DNA from: Promethearchaeota archaeon
GTDB lineage: Archaea > Asgardarchaeota > Lokiarchaeia > Sigyniarchaeales > SOKP01
Direction of reading: 5' to 3'
NCBI GenBank assembly: GCA_030606095.1
Contig: JAUWHC010000139.1
Coordinates: 1 to 6,831 of the forward strand
Length of the DNA: 6,831 nucleotides
Shown here in pieces: positions 1-5,874 of the stretch. The notes under the pieces are model-generated. The model was not told the origin of the DNA, did no database searches, and saw only the letters and a program-made list of their open reading frames with translations. Within the stretch, counting starts at the first letter, position 1; each line of letters starts with the position of its first letter. The translations under genes and the position numbers were made by a program.

Positions 1-1296
1 ATGGGAAGCAACATAGGCAAACCTTTCTAATTCGATATTTGAGCGTTTTAATTCTTTTTCAACTTTTTTTCGTTCAATGATTTCTTGTTGAAGAGAGGTA
101 ACCATACTGCTAAATACTCGAGCAAGTTGAGCAATTTCATCGCGTTTAGATGTAATGTCTTTAATACTTAAAGGCTTGAATGGCTTACCTTTTTCTACGG
201 AAATCGCTACATCACTTAAGCGGCGAATTGGACGTACAATAGTATGTACTAATAAGATAGTAATACTCAAGATGATTATTCCTATAATAATTACACTTAA
301 CCAAATCATTAACTCCAGAAATCTAAGTGAAGCAAAATATTGATCTTCGGGAAAATCTATTACAACTACCCATGTTTGACTTTCCAATCTTGAGAATCCT
401 ATTATGTGATATCGATTGTCAAGAGGATTATAATATCTATAAGTAGAAGAGTTTGAACTTCCTTTTAATTCACTTGCTAAGTCATCCATACCCAAGCTCT
501 CAGGAATTAATGAAATGCTAGTATTTTCGATAGTACCAAAACGAACAGTTTCATTTATAATATCTATACTCTCTTGCGAAAGTTCCCCAAGGCTATGATA
601 TAACAGTTCCCGATTAGGATGTGCAATAATAACGCCGTCTTGATCAATTAAAAAAGCAATACCTTCTTTTCCTACTTTAACTTTATCAATTATATCCCAG
701 ATTGTATCAGCTTTTAACCAGATAATATCAATACCGATAATTGTATCATTGGCATTTATTACAGGATTAGTTAGAAAAACACCTGGTCGTCCAGTACCTC
801 TTCCAACAAGAATATCTGACATATAAGACTCACCTTGAATAGAAGCTTGAAAATAATCACGAAAAGAACGATTTTTACCGATAAGACTAGGTTCTAACGA
901 AGCTACAACGATACCATCTATATCTAAAAGACCGGGGGCATCGTAATCAGGATGAGTATCGGCAAAATTTTGGAGCGTCTGATTAATTTGGAGCGTCATA
1001 TTTTGGCGTACTTCCTCAGTAGAATTTAAAAATTCCACCACTAAAGGATCTCCTGCTAAAGTAGCAGAAGTGCGCTGGTTTTCAACGAGTAATTGATTTA
1101 TCAATTTCGAATCACTTTTTGATATTTCAATTAAATCTTCCTCAGAAATTTGTATAATAATGGTTCTGGCATTAGTTGTACTAAAAATTGCAACAAACAA
1201 CAATGGAATGACGAGCATTATTAAAAATATAGTAGTTAATTTAACACCTATAGATGAGCGTAAATTTTCTTTTTTTTTAATAAATTTAATGTTCAT
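1..1296 (-). CDS. Membrane sensor histidine kinase, N-terminal part (TM-dCache-TM-HAMP-start of HisKA)
   Basis: I translated the minus strand from ATG at 1296; the frame stays open for 432 codons and runs off the window start. TM1 is about residues 20-40. Residues ~45-325 form an extracytoplasmic sensor region resembling a double Cache domain, with FRDYFQ at 145-150 and GKEGIAFLIDQDGVIIAHP at 209-227, typical membrane-distal and -proximal Cache strings. TM2 is about 330-353. HAMP is about 354-405, opening with VRPIRRLSDVA. A coiled segment then leads to ERFAYVASH, the start of a HisKA H-box; the last complete codon is the expected phosphoacceptor His432. Proteins of this build sense small extracellular ligands and autophosphorylate to signal a response regulator. 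The ligand cannot be read. The start is firm because an in-frame stop lies at 1342-1344 with no other ATG between. The missing part should hold the rest of HisKA and a HATPase domain. The H-box argues against a chemoreceptor, which shares the same input layout. Confidence 0.9.
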   Translation of the reverse strand, partial: MNIKFIKKKENLRSSIGVKLTTIFLIMLVIPLLFVAIFSTTNARTIIIQISEEDLIEISKSDSKLINQLLVENQRTSATLAGDPLVVEFLNSTEEVRQNMTLQINQTLQNFADTHPDYDAPGLLDIDGIVVASLEPSLIGKNRSFRDYFQASIQGESYMSDILVGRGTGRPGVFLTNPVINANDTIIGIDIIWLKADTIWDIIDKVKVGKEGIAFLIDQDGVIIAHPNRELLYHSLGELSQESIDIINETVRFGTIENTSISLIPESLGMDDLASELKGSSNSSTYRYYNPLDNRYHIIGFSRLESQTWVVVIDFPEDQYFASLRFLELMIWLSVIIIGIIILSITILLVHTIVRPIRRLSDVAISVEKGKPFKPLSIKDITSKRDEIAQLARVFSSMVTSLQQEIIERKKVEKELKRSNIELERFAYVASH

Positions 1297-1348
1297 TCTA
1301 AATTTTTTCTCTATTAATATTTTTTTACGAATATATTGGATTTAAAAG

Positions 1349-1356
1349 TATAAATA
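1349..1356 (-). promoter_or_regulatory. Possible TATA element for the histidine kinase
   Basis: The minus strand reads TATTTATACT-like sequence about 55 nt upstream of the kinase ATG. This would place initiation near 1325 and leave a leader of about 30 nt. The surroundings are extremely AT-rich, so similar strings arise by chance and this is only a candidate. Confidence 0.25.
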
Positions 1357-1436
1357 TTTAGATTTTTAAATAAAAATTAAAAATTGATTAATTTAAATTT
1401 ATTTAATTCTAAAAAAAATAATTAATAATTAAACTA

Positions 1437-1456
1437 CTATCACCTAAAGGGGCTAG
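1437..1456 (-). ncRNA. IS605-type right-end hairpin / 3' end of a relict omega RNA
   Basis: On the minus strand, directly at the TnpB stop, CTAGCCCC-TTTA-GGTGATAG folds into an imperfect 8-bp stem with a TTTA loop and two mismatches. A short stem closed as CC-TTTA-GG just after the tnpB stop is characteristic of archaeal and bacterial IS200/IS605 right ends, where it serves as the transposase recognition hairpin and as the 3' part of the guide (omega) RNA scaffold. Its place and orientation relative to the tnpB remnant support the call. Whether any RNA is still made is unknown. Confidence 0.45.
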
Positions 1457-1618
1457 ATTCTAGATTCATCGACTACCACACCAAATAACCGGAGACATCT
1501 GACATGGACTCCACGAGCTTGATTTTCCGTAATTCCTATGGTAGAGTTCAGCGAACTTGGCTATAGTTCGTCTTACTAATATTAGCAAGCTCAGTTTCGC
1601 ATTAAAATTCATATACAT
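1453..1618 (-). pseudogene. Decayed C-terminal end of an IS200/IS605-type TnpB
   Basis: Two minus-strand reading frames join into one TnpB-like C-terminus. From 1609 downward one frame gives NFNAKLSLLILVRRTIAKF, which matches the (D)xNASLNILRRGxxK string following the zinc ribbon in TnpB. Near 1550 the similarity passes to another frame, LNSTIGITENQARG, resembling the 'NTVGxTxIxACGD' stretch, and ends in VVVDESRI before TAG at 1453-1455, resembling the 'VDEAxI' tail of many TnpB proteins. The frame shift, the TAG upstream of the second part (near 1562) and the loss of everything before about 1618 (stop at 1634-1636) show a dead fragment. The catalytic RuvC residues and zinc-ribbon cysteines are not present. 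The patch is visibly richer in G and C than its flanks, suggesting an acquired element. TnpB is the RNA-guided nuclease of IS605-family transposons. The call rests on remembered family consensus, not on an alignment. The rest of the 1297-1825 gap shows no gene. Confidence 0.6.
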
Positions 1619-1656
1619 ATAATAATTACTAATTTAGATAACAAAAGTCATTTTAT

Positions 1657-1673
1657 ACCTAAAGGAGTGGGTT
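1657..1673 (-). repeat. Second CCTTTAGG motif, possible truncated right end
   Basis: The plus strand repeats the 11-base string ACCTAAAGG(A/G)G found at 1442-1452. On the minus strand it reads AACCCACTCCTTTAGG, the left arm and loop of a hairpin of the same style, but the expected right arm GGAGTGGG is absent (GGTATAAA instead). It may be the stub of a second, older insertion in the same orientation, or a coincidence of a short motif. Confidence 0.25.
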
Positions 1674-1779
1674 TTCTTTTGTTCTAAGAGGTAAAAATTA
1701 GGGAAATTGTTAATAATTTGCAAATTACATTTTTTTAAATAAATTCTGAATAAATTTAAAGCATAATACATAGGAATAA

Positions 1780-1787
1780 TTTATATA
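1780..1787 (+). promoter_or_regulatory. TATA element for alba
   Basis: TTTATATA lies 46 nt upstream of the alba ATG. Initiation 22-27 nt downstream would leave a leader of about 15 nt. No Shine-Dalgarno sequence is present, which fits a short-leader or leaderless archaeal transcript. The AT-rich context lowers confidence. Confidence 0.45.
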
Positions 1788-1825
1788 CAGAGAATTAATA
1801 AATAACAATTTAGAGAAAATAAAAA

Positions 1826-2125
1826 ATGTCAGACAAAGGAAAAAGAAGGGAAGGTCAAGAAAACGCGGTCTTTGTTGGGCGTCGCCCTACGATGAATTAT
1901 GTAATGGCTGTGATGATGGTTTTGAATAAAGGAGTAGAGTGTACGGTAAAAGCTCGCGGTAAGGCGATTTCTCATGCTGTTGATATCTGCGAGATTTTAA
2001 AAAATCGTTTCTTGAAGGGAGTTGAATATAAGGATATTCAAATTTCCACAGAGCAACTTACAGGCGAGGAAGGTCGTACAAATAATGTAAGCTCTATGGA
2101 GATCGTTTTAACCCCTCCGAAATAA
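1826..2125 (+). CDS. albA: Alba, archaeal DNA/RNA-binding chromatin protein
   Basis: The 99-residue product carries the Alba fold signature almost end to end: VFVGRRPTMNYVMAV at 15-29, VKARGKAISHAVDICEILKNRFL in the middle (reported in two pieces: VKARGKAISHAVD, then EILKNRFL), and a C-terminal hairpin with EEGRTNNVSSMEIVL. Alba dimers coat and bridge double-stranded DNA and also bind RNA. The normal family length is 90-100 residues, so the gene is complete. The loop that in Sulfolobus Alba is GKKP, including the acetylatable Lys16, is GRRP (residues 18-21) here: positive charge is kept but the acetyl-lysine switch is not possible at that position. Five of the seven Arg codons are CGN, unlike the aspartate kinase downstream, in keeping with strong expression. 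It has its own promoter and a T-rich terminator, so it is probably monocistronic. Confidence 0.95.
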   Translation: MSDKGKRREGQENAVFVGRRPTMNYVMAVMMVLNKGVECTVKARGKAISHAVDICEILKNRFLKGVEYKDIQISTEQLTGEEGRTNNVSSMEIVLTPPK

Positions 2126-2149
2126 ATAGAATTCGAATTTTGTAAAAGG

Positions 2150-2166
2150 TTTTTTTAAATCTTTTT
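2150..2166 (+). terminator. T-rich archaeal terminator after alba
   Basis: Two T tracts, seven Ts at 2150-2156 and five at 2162-2166, follow the alba stop by 25 nt; further T runs occur to about 2197. Archaeal RNA polymerase terminates on such U-rich tracts without needing a hairpin. Confidence 0.5.
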
Positions 2167-2239
2167 AGGTTAATTAGCTTGTTTTTCTACTTTTTTAAAA
2201 AGTACTGTTAAAATTAAGATTAAAAAGAAGTAAAATAAA

Positions 2240-2662
2240 ATGGAAAAATTATTTCCTATAAGCGTTAACCCGCAATTTTGCGTCCGATGTCAAAAATGTA
2301 TGTATTCTTGCCATCCAAAAGCTATTTTTTTTAAAGATACCTTAAGGTATGTGGATTATAATAAATGTAAAGGATGCCTTAAATGCGTTGATGTGTGCGA
2401 ACATAACGCAATTGAAGTAATATCGATGGAAGAAGGGCAATTAATAGATTTTGAAATAGATAGCGAGAGATGTACGGTTTGTAAAAAGTGCTTAGAGGAA
2501 GGTTTTTGTTTCCAAAACTTATATGTTCTGATCATTAACCCAGATTCGGATAAAAAAAAGATTACTTTTAATAAAAAAATTATGGATTTATGTCAGAATT
2601 GTTTAAAATGTTTCGTTAATTGTCCAAATAATGCGATAATTCCCATAATTTCTCGGAAGTAA
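2240..2662 (+). CDS. Small polyferredoxin with four 4Fe-4S-type Cys motifs
   Basis: The 140-residue product has four Cys clusters: C14-x2-C17-x2-C20-x3-C24, C43-x2-C46-x2-C49-x3-C53, C78-x2-C81-x2-C84-x5-C90, and C118-x2-C121-x2-C124-x3-C128-Pro. They form two bacterial-ferredoxin-like pairs, so up to four [4Fe-4S] clusters can be expected. The third motif is unusual: five residues before the last Cys and Phe instead of the common Pro after it. There is no signal peptide, membrane segment or catalytic domain, so it is probably a soluble cytoplasmic electron carrier or a small electron-transfer subunit of an oxidoreductase encoded elsewhere. No oxidoreductase lies beside it, so its partner is unknown. 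The ATG is chosen because the first cluster begins 14 residues in, as usual; no clear Shine-Dalgarno sequence precedes it. It is followed 97 nt later by aspartate kinase, in the same direction but with a likely separate promoter. Confidence 0.88.
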   Translation: MEKLFPISVNPQFCVRCQKCMYSCHPKAIFFKDTLRYVDYNKCKGCLKCVDVCEHNAIEVISMEEGQLIDFEIDSERCTVCKKCLEEGFCFQNLYVLIINPDSDKKKITFNKKIMDLCQNCLKCFVNCPNNAIIPIISRK

Positions 2663-2680
2663 AAATTATTGTATAATTCC

Positions 2681-2696
2681 AACTTATTTATAAGTT
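2681..2696 (+). promoter_or_regulatory. Perfect inverted repeat overlapping a TATA-like box upstream of aspartate kinase
   Basis: AACTTATTTATAAGTT has two perfect 7-base arms around TT. It sits 18 nt after the polyferredoxin stop and 63 nt before the aspartate kinase ATG. The centre, TTTATAA, could be the TATA element, giving a leader of about 40 nt. The symmetry could also make it an operator for a dimeric repressor or a weak hairpin ending the polyferredoxin transcript. These readings cannot be separated from sequence alone. Confidence 0.35.
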
Positions 2697-2759
2697 TTCG
2701 ATTTTTTCTATTCATTAATATCTCAATATAACTCAAAAATTTGGTGTTTTCTAGTTAGA

Positions 2760-4175
2760 ATGGAAAATCTAGTTGTAATGAAATTTGGAGGTTCTTGTTT
2801 AAAAGATGAAAAATCATTTAGTCAAATACAATATATTATTAAAAAATATAGAGAAACCTCTAAATTAATAATTGTTGCATCTGCGTTAAAAGGAATAACT
2901 AATAAGTTAATAGATTTTTATAAGAGATCTTGTAAAGAAGAACCTAAATGCGATTACATTATTGACGATATTTTTAATATACATAAAAATGTGATTAATC
3001 AAATTCTTACCAACGAAGAAAGCGAATTTAATAAGACCCTTGGATTTTTAAAAAAAGAAATTAACGAATTAAAACAGATAGGTAGGGTAATTAAATTAAT
3101 CCGGCCAAGTATGGAAATTCAGGATTTAATTATTTCCTATGGAGAAAAACTTAGCACATTCATTTTAAGTCAATATTTAAAATCAAAAAACTTTAAAGCA
3201 GAATATATCTCTTCTGATGAAATTCTCCTTACAGACGATAACTTTGGGAGAGCCCTTCCGTTATTAGAAGAGACTGAGATAAAGGTGAATGATAGAATAA
3301 TCCCCTTGCTCCAATCTGAATTAATTGAAATTATCTGTGTTACTGGGTTTTATGGCTCTACGAAAGACAAAAAAATTACTACATTCGGAAGAGGAGGAAG
3401 CGATTTAACAGCGGCAATCCTAGCATACTGTCTTAGGATTAAATTTAACTTAAAAGTAATTTACTGGAAAAATGTTAAGGGTTTTTTAAACGCAGACCCA
3501 AGAATCGCTGAAAAAACAGCCCTCTTAAAGAATATTTCTTACAAAGAGGCAAAAGAACTTGCGTTTTTTGGTTCAAAAGTCCTACATCCATTATGCCTTG
3601 ATGTTAACGAAAAAGGAAATATTCCCTCTGAAATCAAGTTTTTCAACGACCCTGATTCTAACGAATTTACAACGATAACGAAAGAAATCGTTAGAGACGA
3701 GAAAGTAATTAAAGCTATTACTTCAATATATAAACTATCAATGGTGACCGTCGAAAGCGATACGATGGTTCCATTAACGGGGACTGCTTCTAAAATATTT
3801 TCTCTTTTAGGAGATAATAACGTTAATGTTGTGTTTATATCACAGAGTTCCTCAGAAAATAATATAACTTTTGGCATAGAATTTGAAGATTCGATGAAAG
3901 TTAGTTTTTTATTAAGAAATTCAGATTTCTTTGGTAAAAAGTGGTTTAAGATTAAAATCGATAACGAAATCTCATTAGTTGCGGTCATTGGCGCAGGAGT
4001 TCTTCACACACCTGGTATAGCTGGAAGAGTCTTTACCTCGCTAGGAGATAACAATATAAATATTAAAGCAATTGCACAAGGCTCTTCTGAATTGAATTTT
4101 ACCGCAATAATTGATAGAAAAAATTGTAATAAAGCTATTAATGTATTGTATAATGAGTTTATTAACCAAAAGTAG
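2760..4175 (+). CDS. lysC: Aspartate kinase with two ACT domains
   Basis: The product phosphorylates L-aspartate with ATP, the first step toward lysine, threonine and methionine, in the cytoplasm. The kinase domain opens with VMKFGGSCL (KFGGS at 8-12). The substrate/nucleotide region has GFYGS at 196-200 and TTFGRGGSD at 207-215; KNVKGFLNADPR at 237-248 matches the 'T-D-V-D/K-G-...-A-D-P-R' string, and FFGSKVLHP follows. Two ACT domains come next: about 326-393 (VNVVFISQSSSENNITFGI) and about 404-471 (GVLHTPGIAGRVFTSLGDNNINI...). Such ACT pairs bind the feedback inhibitors, lysine or threonine; which one cannot be told from sequence. At 471 residues it is full length and monofunctional, with no fused homoserine dehydrogenase. 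Thirteen Arg codons are ten AGA, two AGG and one CGG, a strongly different choice from alba or the histidine kinase. No other aspartate-pathway genes are visible, so operon context gives no help. The symbol is by general family use. Confidence 0.95.
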   Translation: MENLVVMKFGGSCLKDEKSFSQIQYIIKKYRETSKLIIVASALKGITNKLIDFYKRSCKEEPKCDYIIDDIFNIHKNVINQILTNEESEFNKTLGFLKKEINELKQIGRVIKLIRPSMEIQDLIISYGEKLSTFILSQYLKSKNFKAEYISSDEILLTDDNFGRALPLLEETEIKVNDRIIPLLQSELIEIICVTGFYGSTKDKKITTFGRGGSDLTAAILAYCLRIKFNLKVIYWKNVKGFLNADPRIAEKTALLKNISYKEAKELAFFGSKVLHPLCLDVNEKGNIPSEIKFFNDPDSNEFTTITKEIVRDEKVIKAITSIYKLSMVTVESDTMVPLTGTASKIFSLLGDNNVNVVFISQSSSENNITFGIEFEDSMKVSFLLRNSDFFGKKWFKIKIDNEISLVAVIGAGVLHTPGIAGRVFTSLGDNNINIKAIAQGSSELNFTAIIDRKNCNKAINVLYNEFINQK

Positions 4176-4189
4176 AAAAAAATAAGAAA
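4176..4189 (-). terminator. T-rich tract ending the phosphoglucose isomerase transcript
   Basis: The 14 nt between two convergent stop codons read TTTCTTATTTTTTT on the minus strand, a plausible archaeal U-rich terminator for the isomerase gene. The aspartate kinase transcript has no T tract here on the plus strand; the nearest T-rich run (about 4236-4256) lies inside the isomerase gene, so the two transcripts probably overlap at their 3' ends. Confidence 0.35.
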
Positions 4190-5437
4190 TTAGTTAATTC
4201 CAAAAAAATCTCGATGAAATTTACGTTCGGCCAGTTCTTTTCTGATTTTTTCTCTTTCTTCAGGGGGAATTCTATTTTTTAAGGCTTCGTTACAAATTTT
4301 TTTTCCTATAACTACTTTCGGATTGTTTGACCAGTTTACATCTAATAATAAACATAAGTAATAGACTGTCGATTGAATAAAAGCGATTAGATTGCCTAAG
4401 TTATATTCATTAGGGCGTTCAATTGAGACTTTAGCTGACGGAACTCCTTGTTCTATTAGGGCTTGAAAAGTAGCGTCTGCTTGATAATTTATTATGGTTT
4501 GGGCAGTTTGACCGTTTACAAATTCTATCGAGGAATCTAAGTTAAAATCTGGGAATTCGTTTTTTATGGTCCACAATACCGGGACTACAGCGCCCTTAGT
4601 TCCACCTAATAGATATTCTAGAACTGAATGTTGGCATAGTGGTGCAGATTGATAAGCACCAATTAATCCCTTTTCGTTCTTCCCAGTGCTTTCTGATGTT
4701 TCTTGCACGAATAATCCTAAACTTCCTTCAAGATTCAGAGAATATGGCATAGAAAATACAGTCTTGTAACCTTTTTTGTACAAATTATAAAGAAATGCTG
4801 AAAAACGGAATGCCAGGTTATCGTTAAAACCCATAAATTCTTTATAAGCATCGCTTAAACCTTTTAAAAATTCTTCGATGTTAACTCCTAACAGAAAAGC
4901 TGGGACGATTCCAACGTTAGAAATCGATCCCGCAAAACGACCAGCGATATCAGGAACCTCCAGAATGGGACACCCTATTTTCTCTAATATTTGACGCATC
5001 GTTCCCTTTGAAGAGAGCCCTAAAAATTTGTAATTATTTTTTAAAAAAATTCCTATAGTAGAGTTTACATCTAAAGTTTCGCCCCCTCTAGAGATCGGAA
5101 TTACAACCGAATTTTCAGGATCTGTTGTATCAAGGCAATGTTTTAATTCTATAGCCCTAGAACTTGTAATAGAATATAAATTCTTTTTAGATAAATGTCT
5201 TAATGCGAGTAAAGTTTGAATTGAGCCCCCCGTCCCTAAAACTATAATGTTCTTTATTTCCTCACTCATAAATTCTTTAGACGCTTGGTGGATTGCTCCC
5301 ATGTCTATATATGATTCAGTATCAGTAAAAAATGGAAGATCCCAGTGGTTTTTATTGGATTTAGAGATTGAAATTAATTTTTCCATTAAATTGGCGTTAA
5401 TTTTTGGATAATATTCGAAATTTAAACCTAAACTCAT
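4190..5437 (-). CDS. pgi: Glucose-6-phosphate isomerase (SIS-fold PGI family)
   Basis: The enzyme interconverts glucose 6-phosphate and fructose 6-phosphate in glycolysis/gluconeogenesis. The 415-residue protein shows the two SIS domains of PGI. The phosphate-binding string IVLGTGGSIQT (65-75) has Thr where most PGIs have Ile or Gly-Ile. ISRGGETLDV (115-124) is the SKT-like loop. GRFAGSISNVGIVPA (166-180) holds Arg167; the line SESTGKN holds Glu249, the expected catalytic base; QHSVLEYLLGG gives His270, the ring-opening His; and VVIGKKI gives Lys379/Lys380, equivalent to the active-site Lys. All four catalytic residues known from animal PGI thus appear to be kept. The length is that of the shorter bacterial/archaeal PGIs (about 400-450), not the ~550-residue type, and it is not the cupin PGI of Euryarchaeota. 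A strong Shine-Dalgarno sequence supports the start. The gene is divergent from the Roadblock gene and convergent with aspartate kinase, so transcribed alone. A bifunctional phosphoglucose/phosphomannose isomerase or transaldolase-PGI relative is a less likely alternative. Confidence 0.88.
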   Translation of the reverse strand: MSLGLNFEYYPKINANLMEKLISISKSNKNHWDLPFFTDTESYIDMGAIHQASKEFMSEEIKNIIVLGTGGSIQTLLALRHLSKKNLYSITSSRAIELKHCLDTTDPENSVVIPISRGGETLDVNSTIGIFLKNNYKFLGLSSKGTMRQILEKIGCPILEVPDIAGRFAGSISNVGIVPAFLLGVNIEEFLKGLSDAYKEFMGFNDNLAFRFSAFLYNLYKKGYKTVFSMPYSLNLEGSLGLFVQETSESTGKNEKGLIGAYQSAPLCQHSVLEYLLGGTKGAVVPVLWTIKNEFPDFNLDSSIEFVNGQTAQTIINYQADATFQALIEQGVPSAKVSIERPNEYNLGNLIAFIQSTVYYLCLLLDVNWSNNPKVVIGKKICNEALKNRIPPEEREKIRKELAERKFHRDFFGIN

Positions 5438-5444
5438 TTTTAAT

Positions 5445-5450
5445 TCACCT
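5445..5450 (-). promoter_or_regulatory. Shine-Dalgarno site of pgi
   Basis: The minus strand reads AGGTGA, a perfect complement to the conserved 16S rRNA 3' end (TCACCT), 7 nt before the ATG at 5437. It is the only clear Shine-Dalgarno site in the window and fixes the start of this gene. Confidence 0.8.
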
Positions 5451-5478
5451 ACTAATATAATATTTTTTTTTTCTAAAT

Positions 5479-5874
5479 ATGACTTATGTTATATTTTATT
5501 TAAAAAACACTATTGGAAAAGGAATTCTTTATATCATTAACATTTTAAATTCATACTACTACGTTATAGTTTCTATTTCAGATGAATACCTCTTTTTATT
5601 AGACGTTTTATACGAGGGTATCGATGGTATAAGATCCACGGCGATCGTATCAATAGAAGGTTTAATCGTTCACTCGATTTTAGAAGAAGAGATTTCTGAT
5701 TTAAAAATAGTTGGGATGATAGCAACATTTTTCTCTATTGTGGAGCGTGTATTAATAGAATTAAAATCCGGTAAACTTGATCTCTGTATTTTGCAAGGTG
5801 ATATAGGTAATTCTGTAGTTATACAGGCTGGGAGCGATTTGATTTCAGCAGTATGGTTTGATATTGACGCTTGA
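5479..5874 (+). CDS. Roadblock/LC7-domain protein, apparently truncated by an in-frame TGA
   Basis: Residues from about 41 on follow the Roadblock/LC7 pattern: LDVLYEGIDGIRSTAIVSIEG (helix 1 and first strands; given here as LDVLYEGIDGI then RSTAIVSIEG), MIATFFSIVERVLIEL (central helix), then SGKLDLCILQGDIGNSVVIQ and a last strand ending ISAVWFDIDA. Roadblock proteins dimerise and act as scaffolds or regulators for small Ras/Rag/Arf-like GTPases; Asgard archaea carry many of them. Two things are odd. First, the family's final helix is missing at the TGA (5872-5874), yet the same frame continues for 19 codons with a good match to that helix. Second, the first ~40 residues are Tyr/Ile/Asn-rich, unlike the usual short N-terminus, with no other ATG/GTG/TTG in frame, and there is no Shine-Dalgarno sequence. 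The gene may be a recent pseudogene, a readthrough gene, or carry sequencing errors. The GTPase partner is not in the window. Confidence 0.75.
   Translation: MTYVIFYLKNTIGKGILYIINILNSYYYVIVSISDEYLFLLDVLYEGIDGIRSTAIVSIEGLIVHSILEEEISDLKIVGMIATFFSIVERVLIELKSGKLDLCILQGDIGNSVVIQAGSDLISAVWFDIDA

Noticed and set aside
155..343. Plus-strand reading frame of 62 codons
   Set aside because: It lies opposite the histidine kinase, which has clear domains; composition is that of an antisense shadow.
1160..1345. Plus-strand reading frame of 61 codons with hydrophobic C-terminus
   Set aside because: Antisense to TM1 and the N-terminus of the histidine kinase and running into the AT-rich spacer; no family features.
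1440..1610. A tRNA, 5S rRNA or SRP RNA in the GC-richer island before alba
   Set aside because: No T-loop, cloverleaf or 5S/SRP signature could be found on either strand, while both minus-strand frames fit a TnpB tail.
1..2125. Codon use as proof of gene transfer: histidine kinase has 16 of 22 Arg codons as CGN, aspartate kinase 1 of 13
   Set aside because: Alba, surely native, also prefers CGN (5 of 7) and pgi is mixed (6 of 12), so Arg codon choice alone does not mark foreign genes here.
3539..3988. Minus-strand reading frame of 149 codons
   Set aside because: Fully inside aspartate kinase over its conserved kinase end and first ACT domain; a shadow.
2240..4175. Polyferredoxin plus aspartate kinase as a homocysteine-synthesis operon
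   Set aside because: The ferredoxin has no NIL domain, no DUF39-type partner is present, and a 97-nt spacer with a likely own promoter separates them.
5872..5874. TGA as selenocysteine codon
   Set aside because: The position is usually filled by a non-redox residue in this family, and no convincing SECIS hairpin was seen in the following 140 nt; a nonsense change is simpler.
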